A DNA stretch of 64,000 nt from Mycobacterium sp. 1554424.7. GTDB taxonomy: Bacteria > Actinomycetota > Actinomycetes > Mycobacteriales > Mycobacteriaceae. Within the stretch, counting starts at the first letter, position 1; each line of letters begins with the position of its first letter. Position numbers and translations under genes: made by a program. The stretch covers positions 124,001 through 188,000 of the forward strand of contig NZ_LZSE01000005.1 of assembly GCF_001665295.1 (NCBI RefSeq), read 5' to 3'. Shown here one piece after another: positions 8,912-18,876 of the stretch. Under the pieces are notes generated by a model. That model worked only from the letters and a program-made list of their open reading frames with translations. It was not told the DNA's origin and made no database searches.

Positions 8912-9937
8912 ATGGCTGAACCGACCGAGGAACCCGAAGTGACCCGCGGCGACCGCTTCATCAAGACGGCCGTGGAGATCCTGGGCGAAACCGGACGCAC
9001 CGACTTCACCGTGCAGGAGGTCGTCGCGCGTTCCAAGACCTCGCTGCGGGCGTTCTACCAGCATTTCAGCAGCAAGGACGAACTGCTGCTCGCGCTGTTC
9101 GACAGGACGATCGCGCAATCGGTGCAGGGCTGGCGCGCCGAAATCAATGGGCTGGACAGCACCGCGGCGCTGAAGCTGGTCATCGACCGCGTCAGCCAAC
9201 AACCCGAGTCAAGCACCCAGGACAGCCTCAACAGGGCGCTGAGCCTTTACAACCAGCATCTGGCCGAAACCCGCCCCCGCGAGTACACCCGCGTCCTCTC
9301 CCCGTTGCATCAATTGATCCGCGACATCGTGGGGCAGGGCATCACGGAAGGGGTGTTCAACCCCGGACTGGATGTGGGAGCCGCGGCCGCGATCGTCATG
9401 CAAACGATCATGGGCGCCCAGCGGTTGCACTGGCTCGGCACCGAATTGATCGGCACACCGATCGACGCCGGCCAGCTGTACGACTACTGCAGCCGCGCGC
9501 TCGGCATCCGGGAGACGGATGAGGAGTCGGCCACCCCCTCGCTGGCCGAGCTGTTCGCGCAAATCGGACTGCGGCCGGGCACCCACAACGGCGAGTTCGC
9601 GATGACGATGCCGGTCAGCCCCAACGTGGTCAACACGTCCGGCGCACTTCAGGGCGGCCTGATCGCCACCCTGGTCGACGTCGCTGGCGGGCAGTTCGGG
9701 CTCGATTTTCTGCAACCGGGCACCACCATGACGACCGCCGACCTCTTCGTCCGCTACCTGCGCCCGATCCGGCAGGGCTCCGCGCGCGCGGTGCCCCGGA
9801 TGCTGCGCTCCGGTCGCCGAGCGATGGTCATGCAGGTCGACATCTACGGCGACGGCGACGAGCTCGCCGCGACCGCGACCGTGAATTTCGCGGTCATCAA
9901 CGGGGCCACGCCGACCGGTTACCAGCCAGACATTTAG
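8912..9937 (+). CDS. TetR-type regulator fused to a PaaI-like hotdog thioesterase domain
   Basis: A 341-residue product from the ATG at 8912; an earlier in-frame ATG at 8891 would add 7 residues, and neither start has a strong ribosome site. Residues about 10-60 form a TetR helix-turn-helix ('FTVQEVVARSKTSLRAFYQHF', then 'SSKDELLLALF'), followed by the helical TetR ligand domain to about residue 195. After an acidic linker, about 205-335 is a complete hotdog domain: 'NVVNTSGALQGGLIATLVDV', 'TTADLFVRYLRPIRQG'. Ordinary TetR proteins end near residue 200. The hotdog may bind or cleave an acyl-CoA that signals to the DNA-binding part (inference). It lies downstream of the FadE/FadD operon and upstream of an amidohydrolase. 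Confidence 0.85.
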   Translation: MAEPTEEPEVTRGDRFIKTAVEILGETGRTDFTVQEVVARSKTSLRAFYQHFSSKDELLLALFDRTIAQSVQGWRAEINGLDSTAALKLVIDRVSQQPESSTQDSLNRALSLYNQHLAETRPREYTRVLSPLHQLIRDIVGQGITEGVFNPGLDVGAAAAIVMQTIMGAQRLHWLGTELIGTPIDAGQLYDYCSRALGIRETDEESATPSLAELFAQIGLRPGTHNGEFAMTMPVSPNVVNTSGALQGGLIATLVDVAGGQFGLDFLQPGTTMTTADLFVRYLRPIRQGSARAVPRMLRSGRRAMVMQVDIYGDGDELAATATVNFAVINGATPTGYQPDI

Positions 9938-9963
9938 GACCCGGTACTCGTTGCCGTACAAAA

Positions 9964-9982
9964 GTGGTAACGTCATTACCAC
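9964..9982. promoter_or_regulatory. Perfect inverted repeat, candidate operator of the amidohydrolase gene
   Basis: GTGGTAA (9964-9970) and TTACCAC (9976-9982) are perfect 7-bp arms around CGTCA, 37 nt before the amidohydrolase ATG and 26 nt after the TetR-hotdog stop. Size and symmetry fit a TetR-family site. It differs from TACYGT-N7-ACRGTA, so a different regulator, perhaps the adjacent TetR-hotdog protein, is suspected. Confidence 0.55.
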
Positions 9983-10019
9983 ATATTGAGAACCCCGGAC
10001 TTCTCCCAAGGAGATCGCC

Positions 10020-11219
10020 ATGCCGTCCCGCGAACTTTCCTTCCCCGTGTTCGACGCCGACAACCACATGTACGAGCCGCAGGAGGCGCTGACCAAGTTC
10101 CTCCCGGACAAGCGCAAGAACGTCATCGACTACGTGCAGGTGCGGGGTCGCACCAAGATCGTCGTGCGCGGCCACATCAGCGAATACATCCCCAACCCTA
10201 CGTTCGAGGTGGTCGCCCGCCCCGGCGCGCAGGAGGACTACTTCCGCCACGGCGCGCAGGGCAAGACCTACCGCGAGATCCTCGGCGAGCCGATGAAGGC
10301 CATCCCCGCCTTCCGTGAGCCGGGCGCGCGGCTGGAGGTCATGGACGAACTCGGCATCGACTACGCGCTGATGTTTCCGACCCTGGCCAGCCTGGTCGAG
10401 GAGCGCATGAAGGACGACCCCGAGATGACCCACGACGTCATCCACGCGCTCAACCAGTGGATGTACGAGCAGTGGACGTTCAACTACGAGGGGCGGATCT
10501 TCGCCACCCCGGTGATCACCCTGCCGATCGTCGACCGTGCGCTGGAAGAGCTGCAGTGGTGCCTGGAGCGCGGCGCCCGCACCGTGCTGGTGCGCCCCGC
10601 GCCGGTGCCGGGCTACAAGGGCAGCCGCTCGTTCGGCCTCGAGGAGTTCGACCCGTTCTGGCAGGCCTGCATCAAGGCCGAGCTGCCGGTCTCGATGCAC
10701 GCCTCCGACAGCGGTTACTCGGAGTTCGCGAACGTGTGGGAACCGGGCGACGAGTTCCTGCCGTTCAAGCCGACCCCGTTCCGCAGCTTCGTGATGGGAC
10801 ACCGGCCGATTCTGGACGCGATGGGCGCGCTGGTCTGCCACGGCGCGCTGTCGCGCAACCCGGAGTTGCGGATCCTTTCCATCGAGAACGGCGCAGATTG
10901 GGTGCCGGACCTGTTCAAGGGCCTCAAGGGCGTCTACAAGAAGATGCCGCAGTCGTTCAGTGAAGACCCGGTCGAGGCGTTCAAGCGCTGCGTCTACATC
11001 ACCCCGTTCTGGGAGGACCGCTTCGCCGAGATCGTCAAGATGGTGGGCACGGATCGGGTGCTGTTCGGATCCGACTGGCCGCACCCCGAGGGCCTGAAGG
11101 ACCCCATCTCCTTCGTCGACGAGCTCACCGACTTCGACGAGGATGACGTCGCCAAGATCATGGGGGGCAACCTCATGAAGCTGATGAAGGTTCCCTCGAA
11201 GAAGCTGGTTACGGCCTGA
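10020..11219 (+). CDS. Amidohydrolase-2 family protein (ACMSD-like TIM barrel)
   Basis: A 399-residue metal-dependent TIM-barrel protein, ATG preceded by 'AAGGAGA'. Family marks are 'FDADNHMYEP' near the N-terminus (a one-His variant of DxHxH), 'SMHASDSG' and 'VCHGAL' supplying metal-site His, 'LSIENGADW', and 'VLFGSDWPHPEG' with the catalytic/metal Asp. Relatives catalyse decarboxylation or hydrolysis of cyclic acids. It closely resembles the product at 53833. It stands alone, with an inverted repeat in its promoter. Confidence 0.9.
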   Translation: MPSRELSFPVFDADNHMYEPQEALTKFLPDKRKNVIDYVQVRGRTKIVVRGHISEYIPNPTFEVVARPGAQEDYFRHGAQGKTYREILGEPMKAIPAFREPGARLEVMDELGIDYALMFPTLASLVEERMKDDPEMTHDVIHALNQWMYEQWTFNYEGRIFATPVITLPIVDRALEELQWCLERGARTVLVRPAPVPGYKGSRSFGLEEFDPFWQACIKAELPVSMHASDSGYSEFANVWEPGDEFLPFKPTPFRSFVMGHRPILDAMGALVCHGALSRNPELRILSIENGADWVPDLFKGLKGVYKKMPQSFSEDPVEAFKRCVYITPFWEDRFAEIVKMVGTDRVLFGSDWPHPEGLKDPISFVDELTDFDEDDVAKIMGGNLMKLMKVPSKKLVTA

Positions 11220-11416
11220 TCCGCCCGCCGGCCGAAAGACATTGCGGCACTGGGAAACAGCGTCGGATCACCCAGCGGTGCCCAGGACGCCGGCCGTCGA
11301 CGACAGGCGCGACTCGGCAACACGCGAAAAGTCGTTAGCAAACTGATGCCGTGCGCGCCTAACACACGTTGGTAATCTGACTGTTGATGTGTACGGGCGT
11401 CATGCATCTGGCCTGA

Positions 11417-13414
<1,998 letters not shown>

Positions 13415-13435
13415 GGCGCCATCGCCGACGGCCGG

Positions 13436-14671
13436 TCAACGCCCCTGGCCGTGCCGAACCTGATTGAACGGCACCCCGCGGTCGGCGGCGTATTCGCGGG
13501 GGAATCCCAGCACCCGCTCGCCGATGACGTTGCGGGCCATCTCGGTGGTGCCGCCGCCGATGGCGACGTTCTGCCGGGACAGGTACCGCAGGCCGGCCTC
13601 GAGGCCCTCGCCGAATTCGCCCACGACACCGGCGCTTCCCGCGATCGCCAAGGCGGTATCCATATCCAAGGTCACGGTCTCGGAGTGAAAGAGCCTGATC
13701 AAAGTTCCCGCAGCCGGGGGCAATACGCCATCGCGGACATTGCGGTACACGTGATCGATCAGCTGCTCGCCCACCGCGCGCTGCACGAGCACCCGGCCGG
13801 CCATCTCGTGGACCCGTTCGTTGTCGGCCTGCCCCATCTTCTCGGCCAGTGCGACGTAGTCCACCGGCGTTGTGTGGCCGCCTTCGTGGCCGGCGCCGCT
13901 GGCGAACTCGGAGCCCTGCCCGACCGCCCGGCGTTCGTGGTACAGCTGCCGCGACGCCACGGCCCAGCCGCCGTTGACGTCGCCGACGACGGCGTCGTCG
14001 CCGACGTCCACCCCGTCCAGGAACTCCTCGCAGAACTCGGTAGACCCGCTCAGCATGGTGATGCGCCGCAACGTGATTCCCGGATGGTCGATCGGCACCA
14101 GGAACATGGTCAGCCCCTCGTGCTTGGGCACATCCCAGTCGGTGCGGGCCAGACACAACCCGTAGTCGGCCGCGAAAGCGCTTGTGCTCCAAGTCTTTGC
14201 GCCGTTGATGATCCAACGGTCGCCCTGACGTTCCGCCCGGGTGATGACGCCGGCCAGGTCGGACCCGCCGCTGGGCTCGGACAGCAGCTGCACCAGGACT
14301 TCGTCCCCGCGCAGCGCGGCAGCGATGTGCCGCTTCTTCTGCTCCTCGGTTCCGGTGTCGAGCAGGGTGGCGCAGCAGATGGTGAACGTTGGGGTGTTGA
14401 GGATCAGCGGCATCTCGTAGCCAAGGGATTCAGCGTCGAACGCCTTCTGGTATTCGTAGTCCAGGCCGAGGCCACCGTACTCGCGGGGAAAGCAGATACC
14501 GGCGAATCCCCCCTCGTAGAGCCGCTTTTGCAATTCGCGGGCCCGGTCCCAGGATCGCTTGTCGTCGCGCGGCGCGGGCGGCGGGGACTCGGGGTCGATG
14601 GCGGGCAGGTTGTCCGCCAACCACGCTCGGGCACGCGCGGCGAATTCGCTGACGGTTTCGGAGGGCGTCAT
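13436..14671 (-). CDS. Acyl-CoA dehydrogenase (FadE), large-subunit type
   Basis: A 411-residue FadE from ATG 14671, overlapping the upstream FadE stop by 4 bp. Signatures: 'LLSEPSGGSDLAGVITRAE', 'NGAKTWSTSAFAADYGLCLA', 'EEFLDGVDVGDDAVVGDVNG', and C-terminal 'IGGGTTEMARNVIGERVLGFP'. It is complete in all three domains and so is the likely catalytic member of the pair with 14668-15819. Convergent with the Rv1364c-like gene. Confidence 0.92.
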   Translation of the reverse strand: MTPSETVSEFAARARAWLADNLPAIDPESPPPAPRDDKRSWDRARELQKRLYEGGFAGICFPREYGGLGLDYEYQKAFDAESLGYEMPLILNTPTFTICCATLLDTGTEEQKKRHIAAALRGDEVLVQLLSEPSGGSDLAGVITRAERQGDRWIINGAKTWSTSAFAADYGLCLARTDWDVPKHEGLTMFLVPIDHPGITLRRITMLSGSTEFCEEFLDGVDVGDDAVVGDVNGGWAVASRQLYHERRAVGQGSEFASGAGHEGGHTTPVDYVALAEKMGQADNERVHEMAGRVLVQRAVGEQLIDHVYRNVRDGVLPPAAGTLIRLFHSETVTLDMDTALAIAGSAGVVGEFGEGLEAGLRYLSRQNVAIGGGTTEMARNVIGERVLGFPREYAADRGVPFNQVRHGQGR

Positions 14672-15819
14672 CGCGAGTTCGCCGCCGACCGGACGGCTTT
14701 CTCCGCCTCGTACACCGCGAGGTTGTGCTCCTCGGGCGTGCCGAACATGGAGCGGTACAACGTGACCCGCCTCAGGTACAGGTGCAGGTCGTGCTCCCAG
14801 GTGACGCCGATGCCGCCGTGCATCTGCACGCACGCCTGAACGATGCGGCCGGCCATCTCCCCGACGTAAGACTTGGCGATGCTCGCCGACAAACCCGCTT
14901 TGGGCGAACGCGCGGCGACCTCGGCAACCGCCGCCGACGTGGTGGCGCGACACGCTTCCAGCCACAGCTTCATGTCGGCGAAGCCGTGTTTGAGGACCTG
15001 GTAGGAGGCCAGCGGGCGGCCGAATGTGTGCCGGTCCAGCGCCCATTGGACGGTGAAGTCGAACACCGTCTGCAGGATGCCGACTACCTCGGCGCACTGC
15101 AGCACCTGGGCGAGCTGGCTCTGCCGCCCGATCATGGCGGCGGTCTCGGCCGGGCCGCCGACCGCGGCGGACGGCTCCACGACGACGCCGTCGAAATCCA
15201 CCCGGGCGTATTGCTTGACCAAGTCCACCGACTCTTGCGCCGCAATCCGGACACCCGGCGCGTCGGTCGGGACCAGAAACTGACGAACTCCCCCGTCGCA
15301 TCGCGCCACGACCAACAGCACGCCGCTTTGGGCGCCGGCCTCGACGCGGTCCTTGGCACCGTCGATGCGAAAGCCGGCCTCGGTCCGGGTGGCCGTCAGC
15401 GACGGCTCGAGCGGTGCCCAGCCCCGGCCAGGCTCGCAAACCGCCCACGATGCCACCGTTTCGCCGGACATCAGCGACTCGATGGTCTCGGCGTGCGCTT
15501 GCGCATCCGCGCACTCGGCCATCGCCGCCAGCACGACGCTGACCGGATACAGCGGTCCGGGTGCCACCGTCTTGCCGAGTTGCTCGGCGACCATGGCCAG
15601 ATCCTCGACTCCGCTGCCCGAGACGCTGCCGCCGCCCAATTCCTCGGGGACCAGCAGGGCCGTCCAGCCGAGTTCAGCCGCGCGCCGCCACCATGCCGGG
15701 TCGAAGGAAAGTCCCGCGGCGTGCAGTTCGCGGACGCGGCGCAGCGGCGCTTCTTTTTGTAGAAAGGCCTGGGTTGTGGAAGCGAAGAGTATCTTTTCGG
15801 GAGAGTCGACAGCGGTCAT
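14668..15819 (-). CDS. Acyl-CoA dehydrogenase (FadE), small-subunit type
   Basis: A 383-residue FadE, first gene of a two-gene minus-strand operon. It carries the 'RHTFGRPLASYQVLKHGFAD' stretch and the 'QMHGGIGVTWEHDLHLYLRR' signature shared with the 3037 product and with FadE partner subunits. The beta-domain is divergent. It likely assembles with the product of the overlapping gene (inference). The leader at 15820-15964 is shared with the divergent Mce-associated genes. Confidence 0.91.
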   Translation of the reverse strand: MTAVDSPEKILFASTTQAFLQKEAPLRRVRELHAAGLSFDPAWWRRAAELGWTALLVPEELGGGSVSGSGVEDLAMVAEQLGKTVAPGPLYPVSVVLAAMAECADAQAHAETIESLMSGETVASWAVCEPGRGWAPLEPSLTATRTEAGFRIDGAKDRVEAGAQSGVLLVVARCDGGVRQFLVPTDAPGVRIAAQESVDLVKQYARVDFDGVVVEPSAAVGGPAETAAMIGRQSQLAQVLQCAEVVGILQTVFDFTVQWALDRHTFGRPLASYQVLKHGFADMKLWLEACRATTSAAVAEVAARSPKAGLSASIAKSYVGEMAGRIVQACVQMHGGIGVTWEHDLHLYLRRVTLYRSMFGTPEEHNLAVYEAEKAVRSAANSR

Positions 15820-15964
15820 GATGCCGGAGGATTCGAGAGGAAGTGTGGGTGGTTGATCATCCGCCTGGTCGGTTCTCGTCGGAATTCGCTGGAGATTCCG
15901 ATGTTAGCAACGAGCAATACGGTAAGAGATACCGGAGTCCAATCGATAATGATCACGACGAGCG
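15820..15964. promoter_or_regulatory. Divergent promoter region with two short inverted repeats
   Basis: The gap separates the minus-strand FadE pair from the plus-strand Mce-associated genes. It contains CGGAAT (15880-15885) / ATTCCG (15895-15900) and CGGTA (15920-15924) / TACCG (15930-15934). The second uses the same half-site letters as the 19-bp regulon palindrome but in inverted order and at different spacing. Neither is strong evidence for a given regulator. Confidence 0.3.
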
Positions 15965-16792
15965 GTGATCGCGGTGCCTGAGCCGCACGAAACGCCGGAG
16001 CACTCGACCGCGTCGGAGGCCGACGCCCGGGCGTTGCTGGAGGAGGCCGAGGCGCAAGCCGCCGCGGCCGAAGCGTTGGCCGCCGCGGCTGAGGCCCGTG
16101 CCCGCGCCGCTCGGCTGCGGCGCGAGACCCTCGGGCTGCCGGACCCCGCCGAGTACGACGACGCGGACGAGGATTACGACGAGGACGACGACTCGGCCGA
16201 GGGCTACGACGAGGACGACTACGACGAGGCGACCGCCGAGGACGACGAAGACTACGGCGAGGATTGGGACCACGACGAGCCGGTAACCGAACAATCCGGA
16301 TGGCGACGGCGGATGCCGATGCTCGCCGCGATCGCCGCCGTCATCGGCGTCATCGCGTTTGCCGGCTCAAGCGCGTACATGGTGCTGCAACACCGCGATA
16401 CCACCAGTCACCGACAGCGGGAAGCGGCGTTCGTCGCCGGGGCCAAGCGGGGCGTCCTCAACATGATCTCGCTCGACTTCAACAAGGCCAAAGCCGATGT
16501 GCAGCGCGTGATCGACGGCTCCACCGGCGAATTCCAGGCCGATTTCCAGCGGCGGGCCAACGACTTCATTTCGATGGTCATCCAATCGAATGCCGTCACC
16601 GAGGGAACCGTGCACGCCGCCGCCCTCGAGTCCATCAACGGCAACTCGGCGGTGGTATTGGTTTCGGCGACATCGCAAGTCACCAATTCCCCGCCGGGCA
16701 AGGACGAGCCGCCGCGAATGTGGCGGCTCAGGGTGACGATTTCCGAAGTCGGCGGTCAGTACAAGATGTCGAAAGTTGAGTACGTACCGTGA
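15965..16792 (+). CDS. Orphan Mce-associated membrane protein, acidic N-terminus
   Basis: A 275-residue product with GTG start (15965; GTG 15974 is an alternative). Residues about 15-60 are an Ala/Glu-rich helix likely to form a coiled coil. About 65-105 is an extremely acidic Asp/Glu/Tyr tract. One transmembrane segment follows near residues 118-138 ('[20 protein letters not shown]'), then an exported domain of NTF2-like fold typical of Mce-associated proteins ('[19 protein letters not shown]'). Such proteins stabilise Mce lipid importers. No mce operon lies in the window, hence 'orphan' (compare OmamA/OmamB). It overlaps its neighbour by 4 bp. Confidence 0.85.
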   Translation: MIAVPEPHETPEHSTASEADARALLEEAEAQAAAAEALAAAAEARARAARLRRETLGLPDPAEYDDADEDYDEDDDSAEGYDEDDYDEATAEDDEDYGEDWDHDEPVTEQSGWRRRMPMLAAIAAVIGVIAFAGSSAYMVLQHRDTTSHRQREAAFVAGAKRGVLNMISLDFNKAKADVQRVIDGSTGEFQADFQRRANDFISMVIQSNAVTEGTVHAAALESINGNSAVVLVSATSQVTNSPPGKDEPPRMWRLRVTISEVGGQYKMSKVEYVP

Positions 16793-17472
16793 CCGAAGAC
16801 GTGCGCGACATCGACTCGGCCGCACCGGAACCCACGGAGCCGGCCGAAGCCGACGACTCGCTGACCGAGGAACCCACCGAAGACGAGGCCGACGACGCCG
16901 ACGACGCCGACGAGACAGACGAGGCAGACGACGCCGAGGTCGACTCCCCCGCGCCGGCCGAGCGACGGCGCCGCGTCCTGTCGCCGCGGGTGCGCAAGAT
17001 CGCGGCGGTGGTTTTGGCTCTGCTGCTGCTGATCTCGGGCGGCGTGGCCACCTGGCTGTACTTCGAGCAGTACCGGCCGGACCAACAGACCGACGCGAGC
17101 GTCGCCCGGTCGGTGGTCAGCGCCGCGTCGGACGGAACGACCGCGGTGCTGTCCTATTCGTCGGACTCACTTGACCAGGACTTCGCCGCCGCCAAGTCGC
17201 ACCTGGCCGGCGATTTCCTCTCTTACTTCGACCAATTCAGTCAGGAGACCGTGGCTCCGGTGGCCAGACAGAAGGCGATGAAAACCAAGGCCAAGGTGAC
17301 CGGCGCCGCGGTGTCGGAGTTGCAACCCGATTCGGCCCTCGTCCTGGTCTTCGTCGATCAGGTGACCACGACCAAGGACAGCGCTCAGCCCTCCGTGGCC
17401 GTCAGTAGCATCGTGGTGCGCATGTCGCGGATCGGCGACAAATGGCTGATCACCAAGTTCACCCCCGTCTAG
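16789..17472 (+). CDS. Orphan Mce-associated membrane protein, second of pair
   Basis: A 227-residue product from GTG 16789 (GTGA overlap). Residues 1-55 are dominated by Asp/Glu/Ala; then '[20 protein letters not shown]' forms one transmembrane helix near 67-86. The extracytoplasmic remainder has the Mce-associated pattern ('[19 protein letters not shown]', 'DKWLITKF'). It probably acts with the preceding protein as an accessory to a remote Mce transporter importing lipid substrates, which fits the catabolic surroundings (inference). Its stop is 6 bp from the convergent hydrolase gene. Confidence 0.85.
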   Translation: MTEDVRDIDSAAPEPTEPAEADDSLTEEPTEDEADDADDADETDEADDAEVDSPAPAERRRRVLSPRVRKIAAVVLALLLLISGGVATWLYFEQYRPDQQTDASVARSVVSAASDGTTAVLSYSSDSLDQDFAAAKSHLAGDFLSYFDQFSQETVAPVARQKAMKTKAKVTGAAVSELQPDSALVLVFVDQVTTTKDSAQPSVAVSSIVVRMSRIGDKWLITKFTPV

Positions 17473-17477
17473 ACGTC

Positions 17478-18437
17478 CTACATCGCGAACACGCGGCGCA
17501 GCGTCTGGGCGTGCAGGGCCCGGTTCTCCTCGGAGACAACCCAATCGGGAACCAATGAGTCGAAGCCGTTGAATGTGGCTGCGACGACGTGCAATTCGGT
17601 GTGGACGTAGGCATGCAGGAGCCGGTTGGCGTAGTCGATGGCCTCGTCTCGGCACGGGTCGATTTCGGAGCAACTGATAAAGGTGGGCGGCAGTCCCTCG
17701 AGGTTGGCCCGGTGCGCGGGAACGTGTTGACCGCTTGCGGTCGTGTGGCCGAGGTAGTGGCTCCAGGCGCGACTCACGGCGGGGCCGTTGAGGCCCGGCG
17801 TGCGCTGGAACTCGCGTCGCGACGGGGTGGCATCGGAATCGAGCATCGGCTGATGCAAAATCTGCACCAGCACGGGCGGGCCTTCCTCGTCGAACATGCG
17901 CTGGGCCAGGCCCGCGACCAATGCCCCGCCCGCGTCACGGCCCATCACCGCGATGCGGGCGCGGTCGACGTTCAGGTCGGCGCAGTTGTCGACGGCGTAG
18001 CGGAGGGCCGCTTCCACGTCGTCCAATGCGGCGGGGCACGGGTTTTCGGGCGCGAGTCGGTAGTCGACCGAGACCAGAAGACAGTTCGCGGCCCGGGCCA
18101 GCTCCACGCAGTGCGCGTGATCGGTGTCCAGGTTTCCCGTCACGAAGCCACCGCCGTGGGCATAGACCACCAAGGGCGCCGGGGAATCCGTGCCTCCGCG
18201 ATACAGGCGAAGGCTCAACTCCTGGCCATCCGGGCCGGTGATGGATCGCGATTCGACCGCGACACCGTCGGTGTCGGTGGCCGCGGCCCGTTCCGCGGCC
18301 CGGGCATCGGCCTCTTTGCGCTCGACGGGCAGCGTCTCGGCGCGGAATTCGACGACACCCAGCTCGATCGCCGCGTCACGCAGCACCGGGTCGATCCGGT
18401 TAAGGCCTTGCGGCCGCGACAGGTTGGTCTGCGTCAT
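17478..18437 (-). CDS. HSL-type alpha/beta-hydrolase fold protein lacking catalytic Ser and His
   Basis: A 319-residue protein of the hormone-sensitive-lipase class. The oxyanion motif 'YAHGGGF' and the 'DYRLAPENPCPAALDD' stretch are intact. The nucleophile elbow, normally GDSAGG, reads 'GRDAGG', placing Asp168 where Ser is required. The acid Asp260 is kept in 'EIDPCRDEA'. The His position, normally 'HGF', reads 'NGF' (Asn290). Two of three triad residues are therefore replaced while the scaffold is conserved, so a hydrolase role is unlikely; a binding or sensing role is possible. It is followed upstream by an NTF2-like gene in the same direction. Confidence 0.88.
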   Translation of the reverse strand: MTQTNLSRPQGLNRIDPVLRDAAIELGVVEFRAETLPVERKEADARAAERAAATDTDGVAVESRSITGPDGQELSLRLYRGGTDSPAPLVVYAHGGGFVTGNLDTDHAHCVELARAANCLLVSVDYRLAPENPCPAALDDVEAALRYAVDNCADLNVDRARIAVMGRDAGGALVAGLAQRMFDEEGPPVLVQILHQPMLDSDATPSRREFQRTPGLNGPAVSRAWSHYLGHTTASGQHVPAHRANLEGLPPTFISCSEIDPCRDEAIDYANRLLHAYVHTELHVVAATFNGFDSLVPDWVVSEENRALHAQTLRRVFAM

Positions 18438-18443
18438 GCCCTC

Positions 18444-18872
18444 TCAACTTCCGTCGGGTAAACCCCCTTCAAGGTAGACCTGCGATTCCATGTGGTGAAA
18501 AATGAGGTACCTGTCACCGCGGAGGGTCAGCAACCACGTAATCCAGCTGGCGCCGGTGTGCGGGATGTCGGACTCTTGCCCGGTGAGACTCCACCTGCTC
18601 AGCAAGACGCAACGAGCGACGCCCCCGGCCAATTCGTCGGCGGACCACAATTGCGAGGCCACCGAGGCGCGCTTCAGGCGACTACCGATCCGGGCCCAGT
18701 GCCGGTCGAGCTCCTCGGCGCCGAGCAGCGGCATCGCGTATTCGTCGCCTACGTACATCGGGCGCGGGTCCTGACGCTCCCACAAGCCGGCGACGCCGGC
18801 GAAGTCCAGCGCGGACCACTTCTGGTCGTATTCACCGATCAAAGCGACCAGCCTGGCGGCCAGATCGGCCAC
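18444..18872 (-). CDS. SnoaL/NTF2-like protein
   Basis: A 142-residue protein from GTG 18872. The pattern 'LIGEYDQKWSALDFAGVAGLW' followed by curved-sheet strands ('ASWITWLLTLRGDRYLIFHH') fits the SnoaL/NTF2 cone fold, used for isomerases, hydratases or ligand binding. It starts 5 nt after the amidohydrolase at 18877-20025 and probably ends the operon that begins with the Rieske gene at 21427. Specific activity unknown. Confidence 0.75.
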   Translation of the reverse strand: MADLAARLVALIGEYDQKWSALDFAGVAGLWERQDPRPMYVGDEYAMPLLGAEELDRHWARIGSRLKRASVASQLWSADELAGGVARCVLLSRWSLTGQESDIPHTGASWITWLLTLRGDRYLIFHHMESQVYLEGGLPDGS

Positions 18873-18876
18873 CGCG

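Noticed and set aside
13436-15514. A long minus-strand frame extending the FadE gene upstream to 15514
   Set aside because: The extension is a shadow of the overlapping FadE at 14668-15819; the FadE fold starts at ATG 14671, which overlaps the upstream stop.
15919-15935. ACGGTA-N5-TACCGG as another copy of the regulon palindrome
   Set aside because: Half-sites are in the opposite order and at different spacing from TACYGT-N7-ACRGTA.
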